Part shown: piece after piece, positions 1-8,907 of the stretch
Numbering within the stretch: position 1 is the stretch's first letter
How the letters are laid out: every line of letters starts with the position of its first letter
Source of the DNA: Bryobacteraceae bacterium
GTDB taxonomy: Bacteria > Acidobacteriota > Terriglobia > Bryobacterales > Bryobacteraceae
Length of the DNA: 64,000 nucleotides
Assembly: GCA_023384675.1 (NCBI GenBank)
Contig: JAHDVK010000012.1
Location: forward strand, 96,927 to 160,926
Direction: 5' to 3'
Position numbers and translations under genes: made by a program
Notes under the pieces: model-generated
The model's input: only the letters and a program-made list of their open reading frames with translations
Told to the model about the DNA's origin: nothing
Database searches by the model: none

Positions 1-235
1 ACGCGATCTCGCTCACTGAAGGGTACAGATTCTCAGTGGCGAAGTATCGGTTGGCGCGGGACCGGTGGCTCGTGGCGGCGGGGCGCTTCTGATGCGTTCA
101 GGCTTCCGCTTCACTACGAGTCGCTGCGCGCGCGGCCTGAGTACCCAAGTGAGTCGTGCTTGGCGGCGGTTAGTCGAAGCCGATCAAGTGCAAAGCCGGG
201 GCACACGCGTAAACATTTCTGACTTCCGCGGCGCC

Positions 236-2653
236 TCACAACGGCGAGGCGAGCAGCATTGCGTTGAACAGCAGCTTGAGCGTCAGGTAGCTTTGGCCGC
301 GGTACTGCGGACGCATGCCGAACAGCACGGCGCGGCCTTTGCCGACCGGGACATCGAGCAGGGCGGGCCGGCCCGCGATGCGCTGTTCGCCGAGCAGCCA
401 GCCAGATTCGAGCACCGGCGCGGAGCTGTAGCGGAGCACCGGCGAAGCGGCTTTTGGTGAGTCCGCCTCCCACACAGGGCTGGTTTGCATCCAGACGGTG
501 AACTCGCGCGGCAGGCCAAGCATGAGTGGCGAGGCGGCATCGGCGCGCACGCGCAGCAGTGAGCCGGGACAATAAAACTCGCTGTTTGAGACGTTTTCAA
601 GAACATTCTTCACTGGAAGCTTGAGGTGCTGCGCGGCGTACTGGCCGGAGCCATTCAGGAAGATGAGCGTGCCGCCGGCTTCGCCGAAGGCGCGCAAAGC
701 GGCCGCACCCTCCATGCCGAGTCCGCCGGTGTATTCCTCCGGCATCGCCCCTTTCCCATAGCCTTCGTGAATGGCTGCGGCGTTCTGGTCGGGAAAGATG
801 ATCGCGTCGAAGCGCTGGCGGAGGTTGCCCGCGCGGATAGCCGGGTTCCCGAGACTTTCGTATGCCCAGCCGGACTGTTCGATGATCCAGCGCGTCCAGC
901 CCTCGTCCATGCTGGGCATATGGCTCTTGTAGAGGGCGATGCGGGGGCGGCGAACCTCGGTGAAACCGGCAGGTGCGCTGGGGCCGCTGGCGAAATGGCC
1001 GGTGCGCGGATCGCGCCAGACGCGCGCGCCCCTCCGCCACGCTTCGTTCACTTTGCTCCAGGTGGTGTGATCGGCGGCCGGCCAGATGGATGCGGGGGGC
1101 GCGCCGGCGGCGGCAAAGCTGAATTCCCGTGCCCGGCGCAGGCTGGCCGCGAACTGGTCCTTCACGGTGTCCACCGCCACACCCATGAGCAACGGCAGCG
1201 TGTGCGCGGTAACGTCATAGGGGCGCTTTGGAGGGCCTCCGGGATACATGCGCAGGTCAGGGTAGTGTTGCTTTTCAAGCAGAGCTTTGGCGAAGCTGCT
1301 GAAGGACTGTTGCATGCGGATCACATAGCTGCCCTCGGGGTAAGTTTTTGATCCGACCTGGATAGAGGACTCGGCGCGTTCGATCTCCACCGCACCAAAA
1401 TCGAGGGTTTCGAGCAGCCTCCGCGCGGAGCCGGGATCGGCCTGCGCTGCGGGAACGACAAAGGCGAAGGGTTCACGGCGGGCGACGGCGTTTTTCGCGA
1501 ACTGATGGAAGTTGCGCAGGAAAAATTCGCGGCGGGTGGCGGCCTGCCAGCACACGGACTCCATGACGATGAGTTCGTCGTCCACGATGTCGCGCAGTTT
1601 CCATTCGCCCCCGGGCCAGGGTTCCAGATGGTTCCAGGTGCTGACGCGCGCGTTGTAGCCGAGCGAGGTGGTGGATAGTTGATCGGCACGGACGGTCACG
1701 GGCGAGGCGATACGGACACTCGCCGATTCGCTAAGGATGCGCAGACCGCCGTGGAAACTCTGATAGTGACGCGCGGGGGTCCACAGGTCGTACATCGCGT
1801 TGACGGCAACGCCCTTGCGTCCGGCCGACGTCAGATCCGCCGCGATGGTCATGCCGATCATGTTCGCCATTTGCGTGATGAGCGGATCGACATTCGGCTC
1901 GATGGGATCGAGATAAGGCGGCACCCAGATTCGGGCGGCGGTGGGGCCCATCTGGTGGATGTCATAGACGATCTGCGGATGCCACTGGTTGTGAAGTCCT
2001 TCCACCACCGAGCGCGTCTCGGCCTGCGTGAAGATGTACCAGTCGCGGTTATTGTCGTGGCCGGTGTACTTCTGATAGAGCTCTGGCGGCGAAGTGCCCT
2101 CGTGCGGCGTGCCAAGGGTCTTACGGTACCAATCGGTGACCAGATCGAGGCCGTCGGGATTGATGGAAGGGGCGAGCAGAAGGATGACGTTGTCGAGGAT
2201 CTGGCGGGTTTTCGCGTCCTCGGCGGTGGCGAGGCGGTGAGCGAACTCGATGGTGGCGTGGACGCTCGCGACTTCGGTGGCGTGGATCGCGGAAGTGATC
2301 AGGACGATGGTCTTGCCCTCGGCGATGAGTCTGAGCGCTTCGGCTTCAGGCGTGCGCCGCGGGTCCACCAGGCGCTTCTGGATCTGGCGGTAGTGCTCGA
2401 GGCGGGCAAGGTTGGCGGGGGCGCTGATGATGCCCGCCAACATGGTGCGGCCTTCTTCGCTTGTGCCGTATCGGATCACCTTGATGCGGCTGGAGCCTTT
2501 TTCAAGTTCGCGGAAATAGGAGCTGACTTTGGCCCATTCGTGGGTCGAGCGGTCGGCGCCCATGCGGAAGCCGAAGAACTGTTCGGGCGTGGGCGGCGCG
2601 GCCAGCAGGCTGGCTGCGGAGAAGACAGCGATGAGCGCGAGGCGTCGGGTCAT
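236..2653 (-). CDS. M14-family zinc carboxypeptidase-like protein, secreted
   Basis: An 805-residue protein with an N-terminal signal peptide (basic MTRR, then a hydrophobic run to about residue 19). The zinc-site start of family M14 is visible as H124-A-T-E127. An NPDG segment near residue 166 and a later IHQMGP segment fit the second half of the fold. A long C-terminal part (about 400-805) follows, with glutamine-amidotransferase-like features of the kind seen in large Acidobacteriota M14 proteins. The likely role is peptide or peptidoglycan-fragment hydrolysis outside the cytoplasm; the substrate is unknown. It is the last gene of the minus-strand run and its ATG overlaps the preceding stop by 4 nt. 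Confidence 0.8.
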   Translation of the reverse strand: MTRRLALIAVFSAASLLAAPPTPEQFFGFRMGADRSTHEWAKVSSYFRELEKGSSRIKVIRYGTSEEGRTMLAGIISAPANLARLEHYRQIQKRLVDPRRTPEAEALRLIAEGKTIVLITSAIHATEVASVHATIEFAHRLATAEDAKTRQILDNVILLLAPSINPDGLDLVTDWYRKTLGTPHEGTSPPELYQKYTGHDNNRDWYIFTQAETRSVVEGLHNQWHPQIVYDIHQMGPTAARIWVPPYLDPIEPNVDPLITQMANMIGMTIAADLTSAGRKGVAVNAMYDLWTPARHYQSFHGGLRILSESASVRIASPVTVRADQLSTTSLGYNARVSTWNHLEPWPGGEWKLRDIVDDELIVMESVCWQAATRREFFLRNFHQFAKNAVARREPFAFVVPAAQADPGSARRLLETLDFGAVEIERAESSIQVGSKTYPEGSYVIRMQQSFSSFAKALLEKQHYPDLRMYPGGPPKRPYDVTAHTLPLLMGVAVDTVKDQFAASLRRAREFSFAAAGAPPASIWPAADHTTWSKVNEAWRRGARVWRDPRTGHFASGPSAPAGFTEVRRPRIALYKSHMPSMDEGWTRWIIEQSGWAYESLGNPAIRAGNLRQRFDAIIFPDQNAAAIHEGYGKGAMPEEYTGGLGMEGAAALRAFGEAGGTLIFLNGSGQYAAQHLKLPVKNVLENVSNSEFYCPGSLLRVRADAASPLMLGLPREFTVWMQTSPVWEADSPKAASPVLRYSSAPVLESGWLLGEQRIAGRPALLDVPVGKGRAVLFGMRPQYRGQSYLTLKLLFNAMLLASPL

Positions 2654-3411
2654 GCGCGGGCGAGCTCCCTCCAGAGCGCGCGGTACCAGCGCAGGAAGCG
2701 TTCGGGCTGCGGGCTTTCGGCGACCTCCATCATGGTGAAGCGCTCGTATTTCGTTTCCCGGAACAGTTGAAACAGTTCACGCCAGGGGTAGTGATCGTTG
2801 GCGAGTTCGTTGATGTGGCAATGCAGGATCCACGGGCGCAGGCGCTGGAAATTCTCGCGGACACTGCCCTGGATGATGTCGGGCGGATTCGAATTCCAGC
2901 AGAGCCCAACCGCGGGGTGATTCGTGGCCTTCATAATGGCCTCGCAGACGCGCGGTTCCTGCGTTTCGCGGCCGTGCACCTCAAGCCAGATTTCGACCCC
3001 GCGGACCTGCGCGTAGTCGCCGCACTCCTTGAGGCTGACAGCGATGTTCTGAATGGTCTGCTCGCGGCTGACGCCTTGCGGAAAGGCGTTGGGGCGCACC
3101 TTCACGCCGCGCGCCCCGGTGTCGCGGGCCAGATCCACGAAAGCCTTCGTATCCTCGATGTTCTTGCGGCGCACGGCGGGGTCCGGAGAGTGGTATTCGG
3201 CCACGGAACCGTAGCCCACAAGCCGCACAGGCGTGCGCGCGAAGCGGAGGCGCACCTGATCGCGCTCTTTATGGCCGAGGCTGGGCTCCACGCCGTGCTT
3301 GTGGGTCGTGCGCAGTTCCACGCCTTCAAAACCGGCCTTTTCCAATTGCAGGATGACCGTTTCGAGGTCCCAATCCTTTAGTACGTTGTAAGTTACAGCT
3401 CCGAGCTTCAT
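2650..3411 (-). CDS. Sugar phosphate isomerase/epimerase-like TIM-barrel protein
   Basis: A 253-residue protein of the xylose isomerase-like AP-endonuclease 2 fold. Typical traits are the opening MKLGAVTYNV, GFEGVELRT near residue 35, a conserved central EVHGR, and HCHINEL late in the barrel. The ATG at 3411 is preferred over an upstream in-frame codon because AGGAGAAG lies just before it on the minus strand. Substrate specificity cannot be read from sequence. It is translationally coupled to the M14 peptidase gene and lies 19 nt after the symporter gene. Confidence 0.75.
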   Translation of the reverse strand: MKLGAVTYNVLKDWDLETVILQLEKAGFEGVELRTTHKHGVEPSLGHKERDQVRLRFARTPVRLVGYGSVAEYHSPDPAVRRKNIEDTKAFVDLARDTGARGVKVRPNAFPQGVSREQTIQNIAVSLKECGDYAQVRGVEIWLEVHGRETQEPRVCEAIMKATNHPAVGLCWNSNPPDIIQGSVRENFQRLRPWILHCHINELANDHYPWRELFQLFRETKYERFTMMEVAESPQPERFLRWYRALWRELARA

Positions 3412-3430
3412 GGCGCTTCTCCTTGTTGCA

Positions 3431-4654
3431 TTATGACGGCGCACCGGCCGCTTCGGCGGCGGGCGGGTTGAGATCGTGTCCTTCCCAGCGCGCCACGACC
3501 GCCGTTGCCAGACAATTGCCCAACAGGTTCACAGACGTGCGCCCCATGTCCATCAAGGTATCAACCCCCAAGAGGATGGCAATGCCCTCCAGGGGCAGGT
3601 TGAAGGTGGTGAGCGTGCCAGCCAGGATGACGAGCGCCGCGCGCGGCACCGCGGCGACGCCTTTGCTGGTGAGCATAAGCGTGGCGACCATGGTCAACTG
3701 CTGGGTCAAGGTCATCTCGACGCCGGCGGCCTGGGCCACGAACATCGAGGCCAGGGCAAGATAGAGCGTGCTGCCATCCAGGTTGAAGCTGTAGCCGGTG
3801 GGCAGAACGAAGCTGACGATGTGGCGCGGCACGCCGAAGCGCTCCATGTTTTGCATGGCCATGGGAAAGGCCGCCTCGCTCGACGCGGTGGAAAAGGCGA
3901 GCACGTAGGGGTCCTTGACAGCACGGAGAAAACGCCTGAGCGGGACGCGGAAGATCAAAACCACGGCGCCCATCACCAGCAGCACGTAAGCGAACAGGGC
4001 CACATACAAGGCGCCGATCAATTTACCCAGCCCGATGAGCACGCCGATGCCCTTTGCGCCGACCACCGAGGCGATGGCCGCGCCTACGCCGAGCGGCGCG
4101 AGGTACATCACGTATTTCGTGTATTGGAACATCACGTCGGCGAGCGAGCGGCAGAAGTCCACCACCGGTCTGGCCTTTTCGCCCAGAGCGATGCAGGCCG
4201 CGCCAAACAGGAAGCAGAAGACGACGAGTTGCAGCACCTCGTTGCGGGACATCGCGTCGAAGATGCTGGTGGGGACGGCGTTCTCCATCACGGCGATGAG
4301 GCTCGACTTGGTCTCGGGCAGTTCGGGCCGCTCGGCCGCGCCAATGGACACGCCATCACCGGGCCTGAAGAAGTTCACCGACAGAAGCGCCAGCGCCAGC
4401 GCGCCAAGCGTGGTGACGTTGAAGTAGATCAACGCCTTCAGGCCAATGCGGCCCATGGCCTTAGCGCTGCCCGAGCCCGCAATGCCATAGACCAGCGTGG
4501 CGAAGAGCAGCGGCGCGATGATCGATTTGATAAGGCGCAGGAAGATGTTGCCGATGAAAGCGGTGTCCTGACCGAATTGCGGGTAGTAATGGCCTACGGC
4601 CACGCCCGCAAACATGGCGATGAAGATCCAACTGGTGAGCGAGAGGCGCTTCAT
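3431..4654 (-). CDS. Dicarboxylate/amino acid:cation symporter (DAACS family)
   Basis: A 407-residue polytopic membrane protein. The family signatures are STASSEAAFP (re-entrant loop HP1) and PTGYSFNLDGS (TM7 region). Several hydrophobic helices precede them, starting with SWIFIAMFAGVAVGHYY. The family imports glutamate, aspartate or C4-dicarboxylates with Na+ or H+; the substrate here is not determined. I chose the ATG at 4654, which overlaps the nadK stop (ATGA). The longer open frame upstream is antisense-free but lies inside nadK and has no symporter-like sequence. Confidence 0.85.
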   Translation of the reverse strand: MKRLSLTSWIFIAMFAGVAVGHYYPQFGQDTAFIGNIFLRLIKSIIAPLLFATLVYGIAGSGSAKAMGRIGLKALIYFNVTTLGALALALLSVNFFRPGDGVSIGAAERPELPETKSSLIAVMENAVPTSIFDAMSRNEVLQLVVFCFLFGAACIALGEKARPVVDFCRSLADVMFQYTKYVMYLAPLGVGAAIASVVGAKGIGVLIGLGKLIGALYVALFAYVLLVMGAVVLIFRVPLRRFLRAVKDPYVLAFSTASSEAAFPMAMQNMERFGVPRHIVSFVLPTGYSFNLDGSTLYLALASMFVAQAAGVEMTLTQQLTMVATLMLTSKGVAAVPRAALVILAGTLTTFNLPLEGIAILLGVDTLMDMGRTSVNLLGNCLATAVVARWEGHDLNPPAAEAAGAPS

Positions 4655-5514
4655 CGCTCGCCCCATTTCAACTTCTGCCGGAGGACGTCGAAAAACAGCA
4701 TGCGGGGCGGACGGATCAAACAGAGGGAATTCTGCGAACTGCGGCAGACGATGCGGTCCTGCTCCTGGAGCGGCGAGCCGACCTGACCGTCGATGGTGAG
4801 ATAGGCGTCCTCGCCGCGGGCGAGGTTCAGGATTTGAATCACGCTGGAATCGGACACCAGCACGGGCCGGTTCGTCAGCATGTGGGGGCAGATGGGCGTG
4901 ATGCAGAGCGCGCCGACGGAGGGAAATACGATCGGCCCGCCGGCGGAGAGTGAGTACGCGGTGGAACCGGTGGGCGTGGCGATGATGAGTCCGTCGGCCT
5001 TGTAGCGGCAGACGAAATGCGCATCGACGTTGCAGACCAGATCGATCATGCGCGCGATGTGCGCCTTGGTGATGACGATATCGTTGAGCGCCTCGTAGCG
5101 CGCCACCACTTCCCCGCCCCGCTGCACTTCGCACGAAAGCATGCGGCGTTTCGCCACCCGGTGTTCGTTGCGCAGGGCGCGTTCAAGTTCCGGGAAGAGT
5201 TCTTCCACGGTGATAGCGGTCAGGAAGCCGAGCCCGCCCAGATTCACCGCGAAAAGAGGAATGTCGCGGCCCGCGATTGCGCGAGCGGCGCTGAGCAAGG
5301 TGCCGTCGCCGCCCATCACAATCACCAGGTCGCATCCTTCGGGCACTGCGTTGCGCGCGAGGCCGGGCTGGCGTCCGGCATAGCGTGCGGTGATCTCGTC
5401 AATACGAACGTCGACGCCTTTGGTCTCCAGCCATTGCAGGACAGCGGGCACGAGCGTGCGCGCTTCCCGCACCTCAGGCTTCGAGATGATGCCGACTGTT
5501 TGGATCGTAGCCAT
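4651..5514 (-). CDS. nadK: NAD kinase
   Basis: A 287-residue ATP-NAD kinase, which phosphorylates NAD to NADP in the cytoplasm. The GGDGTLL motif lies near residue 76, and the second conserved block TPTGSTAYSLSAGGP lies near 180. Length is normal for the family. It starts inside the end of tlyA (41-nt overlap) and overlaps the symporter start by 4 nt, so the block is probably one transcript. The tlyA-nadK pairing next to xseB and ispA is a common bacterial arrangement. Confidence 0.93.
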   Translation of the reverse strand: MATIQTVGIISKPEVREARTLVPAVLQWLETKGVDVRIDEITARYAGRQPGLARNAVPEGCDLVIVMGGDGTLLSAARAIAGRDIPLFAVNLGGLGFLTAITVEELFPELERALRNEHRVAKRRMLSCEVQRGGEVVARYEALNDIVITKAHIARMIDLVCNVDAHFVCRYKADGLIIATPTGSTAYSLSAGGPIVFPSVGALCITPICPHMLTNRPVLVSDSSVIQILNLARGEDAYLTIDGQVGSPLQEQDRIVCRSSQNSLCLIRPPRMLFFDVLRQKLKWGER

Positions 5515-6232
5515 AGAGCAGGAATTCCACGTTGCCCTCGGCGCCCGGCAGAGGACTCTCGATTAGCCGGGTCTCCAGGCCCAGAGCTTCCACCGCGGCG
5601 CGGACGCGGGCGCAGGCGGCTTCCCGGTAGGCCGGCTCGCGCACGATGCCGCCCCGGCCCACCTGGCCGCGCTCGACCTCGAATTGCGGTTTCACCAGAA
5701 CCACCATCTCGCGTGGCGGCTCCAGCAGTTTCGGCAGCACCGGAAGGATGAGTGTAACACTGATGAAGCTGACGTCACAGACGGCGAATTGCACGGTTTC
5801 GCCGATGTCCTCCAGGCGCAGATAGCGGGCGTTCAGGCCCTCGTGGACCACGACCCGCGCGTCGTTCCGAAGCTTCCAGTGGAGTTGCGATTTACCCACA
5901 TCCACGCAGTGGACTCGCGCCGCGCCGCGCTGCAGCAGGCAATCGGTGAAACCGCCCGTAGAGGAGCCAATATCGAGACAGACGCGGCCGCGGACATCGA
6001 TACTGAATCCGTCCAATGCGCCCGCCAGTTTGAAGCCGCCCCGGCTCACGTAGGGCATGGGTTCGGCGACATCAATCCCGGCGTCTTCGGGCACCAGAGC
6101 GCCGGCCTTGTCCACGCGCTGGCCTTGTACAGTGACGACGCCCGCCAGCAGCAGCGCCTTCGCCTTCTCACGCGTTTCGGCGAGTCCGCGCGCCACCAGG
6201 AGTTGATCGATGCGCTGACGCGGGGTCTTCAT
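5474..6232 (-). CDS. tlyA: TlyA-family rRNA 2'-O-methyltransferase
   Basis: A 252-residue protein with an N-terminal S4 RNA-binding domain (RIDQLLVARGLAETREKAK, residues 7-60). A FtsJ/Rossmann methyltransferase domain follows, with the SAM motif LDIGSSTGGFTDCLLQ near residue 86 and VKPQFE near 182. The family methylates 16S and 23S rRNA cytidines and some members act as hemolysins. Its 3' end overlaps nadK by 41 nt, long enough to suggest translational coupling. Confidence 0.9.
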   Translation of the reverse strand: MKTPRQRIDQLLVARGLAETREKAKALLLAGVVTVQGQRVDKAGALVPEDAGIDVAEPMPYVSRGGFKLAGALDGFSIDVRGRVCLDIGSSTGGFTDCLLQRGAARVHCVDVGKSQLHWKLRNDARVVVHEGLNARYLRLEDIGETVQFAVCDVSFISVTLILPVLPKLLEPPREMVVLVKPQFEVERGQVGRGGIVREPAYREAACARVRAAVEALGLETRLIESPLPGAEGNVEFLLYGYDPNSRHHLEA

Positions 6233-6246
6233 CTGCGGTGCGGCGC

Positions 6247-7131
6247 TCAGCTCTGCCGCTCCACGATCAAGTCCGCCAGTTCACGGAGGCGCTGGGCGCG
6301 AGGGCCGAATTCCTGCAGGCAGGCGTGGGCCTGCTGGCGCTGCTCTTCGGCCATTCGCTTGGACTCCGCCAGGCCGTACACCGCCGGGAAGGTGACCTTG
6401 TGTTGTTCGGCATCCTTGCCCGCGGTCTTGCCGAGCGTCGCGGAGTCCTGTTCCACGTCGAGCACATCATCGACGATTTGAAAGGCGAGTCCGACATGCT
6501 CGCCGAAACGGGAGAGCGCATCCAATTGGCCGGCGGCGGCGCCGGCGTGAAGCGCGCCCAGGCGGACGCTGGCGCGCAGCAGCGCCCCGGTCTTGGCGCG
6601 ATGAATCCGCTCAAGCAGTTCGGCCGTTGGTTGCGCGTTCTCGCCTTCCAGATCGAAAACCTGGCCTCCGATCATGCCGCCCACCGTGCCGGACGCCGAG
6701 GCAAGTTCCCGCACAAGCCGGGCATCGCCCACGCGGCCCAGAACCTCGAAGGCAAGCGTGAGCAGTGCGTCGCCCGCCAGGATCGCCATCGCCTCGCCAA
6801 ACACCTTGTGATTCGTGGGGCGGCCGCGCCGCAGATCGTCGTTATCCAAGGCGGGCAGGTCGTCGTGGATCAGCGAATACGTGTGGATCATCTCGAGCGT
6901 GGCGGCGACGGCATGGATCTCCGGCGGATCCTCGCCGGCCACGGCGCGGGCCGACTCGAGGCAAAGCAAGGGGCGTATGCGCTTTCCGCCCGCGAACAGG
7001 CTGTAGCGCATAGCGCGGTGGATGACCGCGGGCGGTGCATCCTCGGGCGGGGCGAGCCGGTCCAGTTCGGCGTCGATGCGCTGGATCTGCGCTTTCAGGT
7101 ACTCGCGGAGGGGCGAAGCGGCCACCGTCAT
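6247..7131 (-). CDS. ispA: Short-chain polyprenyl diphosphate synthase (farnesyl/geranyl type)
   Basis: A 294-residue trans-prenyltransferase. The first Asp-rich motif is DDLPALDNDD (DDx4D type), with GKRIRP just before it for IPP binding. The second is DDVLD within QIVDDVLDVEQD. It condenses IPP with DMAPP or GPP to supply quinone and undecaprenyl precursors. The start at 7131 overlaps the xseB stop (ATGA). The further upstream open frame is the out-of-frame xseB region. Product chain length is inferred from size and the xseB-ispA context. Confidence 0.87.
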   Translation of the reverse strand: MTVAASPLREYLKAQIQRIDAELDRLAPPEDAPPAVIHRAMRYSLFAGGKRIRPLLCLESARAVAGEDPPEIHAVAATLEMIHTYSLIHDDLPALDNDDLRRGRPTNHKVFGEAMAILAGDALLTLAFEVLGRVGDARLVRELASASGTVGGMIGGQVFDLEGENAQPTAELLERIHRAKTGALLRASVRLGALHAGAAAGQLDALSRFGEHVGLAFQIVDDVLDVEQDSATLGKTAGKDAEQHKVTFPAVYGLAESKRMAEEQRQQAHACLQEFGPRAQRLRELADLIVERQS

Positions 7132-7376
7132 TCGTCCTCCTCGGGATCGAATGGGGCGGGCGCCGGCGGGCCGCCCTGCTGGAGCAGAATTTCGACGCGG
7201 CTTTCGGCTTCCGCGAGACGGCGGCGGCAGTCCTCGCTGAGTTTCATGCCCTTTTCGAATAGGTCCAGAGCCTGATCGAGGGGCACATCCGGCGCTTCCA
7301 GCTGTTGGACCAAAGCTTCCAGGTCCTCCAATTGCTTTTCGAAAGGAGGTGGCTTCGGAGCGGAAGATTTCGCCAT
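7128..7376 (-). CDS. xseB: Exodeoxyribonuclease VII small subunit
   Basis: An 82-residue protein with the conserved XseB helical core FEKQLEDLEALVQQLE...LDQALDLFEKGMKL (residues 12-47). It pairs with XseA, which is not in the window, to degrade single-stranded DNA. The C-terminus is an acidic/proline tail. It is coupled to ispA by a 4-nt overlap and sits 25 nt after the POT transporter stop. Confidence 0.92.
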   Translation of the reverse strand: MAKSSAPKPPPFEKQLEDLEALVQQLEAPDVPLDQALDLFEKGMKLSEDCRRRLAEAESRVEILLQQGGPPAPAPFDPEEDE

Positions 7377-7401
7377 CCTTCAATTCTACGCCCAGCCCGG
7401 T

Positions 7402-8877
7402 TTAGCGCAGCGCGCCCATCAGCCGGGCTACAGGCCGCGCCACCAGCGCCAGGATCAGCCCCGCCACGATTGCGAACGTGGCCGTGGTCTGGAACAGATC
7501 CTGGATCGGCAGCTCGCCATAGAAGGCCGCCAGCCGGCCGCCCAGATAATTGCCGGTGGAGATCGAAAGGAACCAGACGCCCATCATCAGGCCCGCCACG
7601 CGCGCCGGGGCGAGCTTCGTGAACGCGCTCAGGCCAACGGGGCTGAGGCATAACTCGCCCGTCGTGTGCAGCAGATAACAGCCGGCCAGCCACAAGGGGC
7701 TCACTCTGCCCGCGGTACCGGCCTCCATCGCGGCAATCATCATGAGCACAAATCCGAGGCCGACCGAGATCAAGCCCAGCGAGAACTTCGCCGGGCTGGA
7801 AGGCTGGCGATGGCCAAGCCGGATCCACAGCCAGGCAAATACCGGCGCGAGCGCGATGATGTAAATCGGATTCAGCGATTGATAGACGGTCGCCGACACG
7901 CTGACGCCGAATAGCGTGTTATCGGTGAAGCGCGCCGCGAATATGTTGAGGCTCGAACCCGCCTGCTCGAACGCCGACCAGAACAACGACGAGGCGAAGA
8001 ACAGCACCGCGATCACATACAGGCGCTTGCGCTCTTCGGGTGTCCATTCCGCGCCGAGGAACATCCAGGCGAACAACACGATCACCGCTAGCAGCAGCAC
8101 GAAGCCCGCGCCATCCACCAGCCTCTCGATGGTCAGTGGATAGACGCCGCTGAAGTGGACTGCCGCCAGCAGCAATGGCGCCGCGGTGAACGCCAGCAGG
8201 CCGTTGCGCAATTGTTCACGGATTTGCTTCGCTTCTCCTGCGGAAGCGACAGGCGCGGGGTGCAACCCCGCGTCGCCCAGATGCTTGCGACCCGCGGCGA
8301 ACGTAAACACGCCCACCACCATGCCCACGCCCGCAAGTCCGAATCCAAGCTGCCAGTTGATGCCCGTCCCAATGGGACCGCACACCAGCGGCGCGAGCAG
8401 CGCGCCGAGGTTGATGCCCATGTAGAAGATCGAGAAGCCGCTGTCCCGGCGGCGGTCTTCCGGCGAATAGATCTGCCCGACGATGGTGCTGATATTCGGC
8501 TTCAGCAGTCCGGTGCCGATGGCCACCACCGCCAGCCCGGCGAAGAAGACGCCCTGGCTCGGCACGGCCAGCATCAGGTAGCCCGCGGCGATCAGTATCC
8601 CACCATACAGCACGGTGCGCTGCTGTCCCAGTACGCGGTCGGCCAGCCAGCCGCCGGGCAGGCTGAGCAGATAAACGGTTGCGATGTAGAGGCCGTAGAT
8701 GCCGTAAGCCTTGCTGTCCGCGATGCCCAAGCCGCCCGATTCCACGCTTGCTGTCATAAAAAGAATCAGCAGCGCGCGCATTCCGTAGTAGCCGAACCGT
8801 TCCCACAACTCAGTGAAAAAGAGCGTGGAAAGGCCGCGCGGATGGCCGAAAAAGCGCGTGTCGGGGGCTGAAGACAT
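7402..8877 (-). CDS. POT/PTR-family proton-coupled oligopeptide transporter
   Basis: A 491-residue MFS membrane protein. The proton-peptide transporter signature ELWERFGYYGMRALL lies at residues 24-38 (ExxERFxYYG). A second PTR2 signature, FSIFYMGINLGALLAPL, lies near 147-163. About 12-14 hydrophobic helices are visible. The family imports di- and tripeptides across the inner membrane, driven by protons. It lies between a periplasmic-binding protein and xseB on the same strand. Confidence 0.9.
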   Translation of the reverse strand: MSSAPDTRFFGHPRGLSTLFFTELWERFGYYGMRALLILFMTASVESGGLGIADSKAYGIYGLYIATVYLLSLPGGWLADRVLGQQRTVLYGGILIAAGYLMLAVPSQGVFFAGLAVVAIGTGLLKPNISTIVGQIYSPEDRRRDSGFSIFYMGINLGALLAPLVCGPIGTGINWQLGFGLAGVGMVVGVFTFAAGRKHLGDAGLHPAPVASAGEAKQIREQLRNGLLAFTAAPLLLAAVHFSGVYPLTIERLVDGAGFVLLLAVIVLFAWMFLGAEWTPEERKRLYVIAVLFFASSLFWSAFEQAGSSLNIFAARFTDNTLFGVSVSATVYQSLNPIYIIALAPVFAWLWIRLGHRQPSSPAKFSLGLISVGLGFVLMMIAAMEAGTAGRVSPLWLAGCYLLHTTGELCLSPVGLSAFTKLAPARVAGLMMGVWFLSISTGNYLGGRLAAFYGELPIQDLFQTTATFAIVAGLILALVARPVARLMGALR

Positions 8878-8907
8878 AAACTCAGGATTCTACCGCACGC
8901 GCGGCGG

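Noticed and set aside
1679..2770. A 363-codon open frame antisense to the M14 peptidase
   Set aside because: It has shadow composition with no ribosome site and no recognisable domain.
3476..4786. A 436-codon open frame on the plus strand, antisense to the symporter gene
   Set aside because: Its composition (many His, Arg, Gln, Glu) and absence of any family trait mark it as a shadow of the real minus-strand gene.
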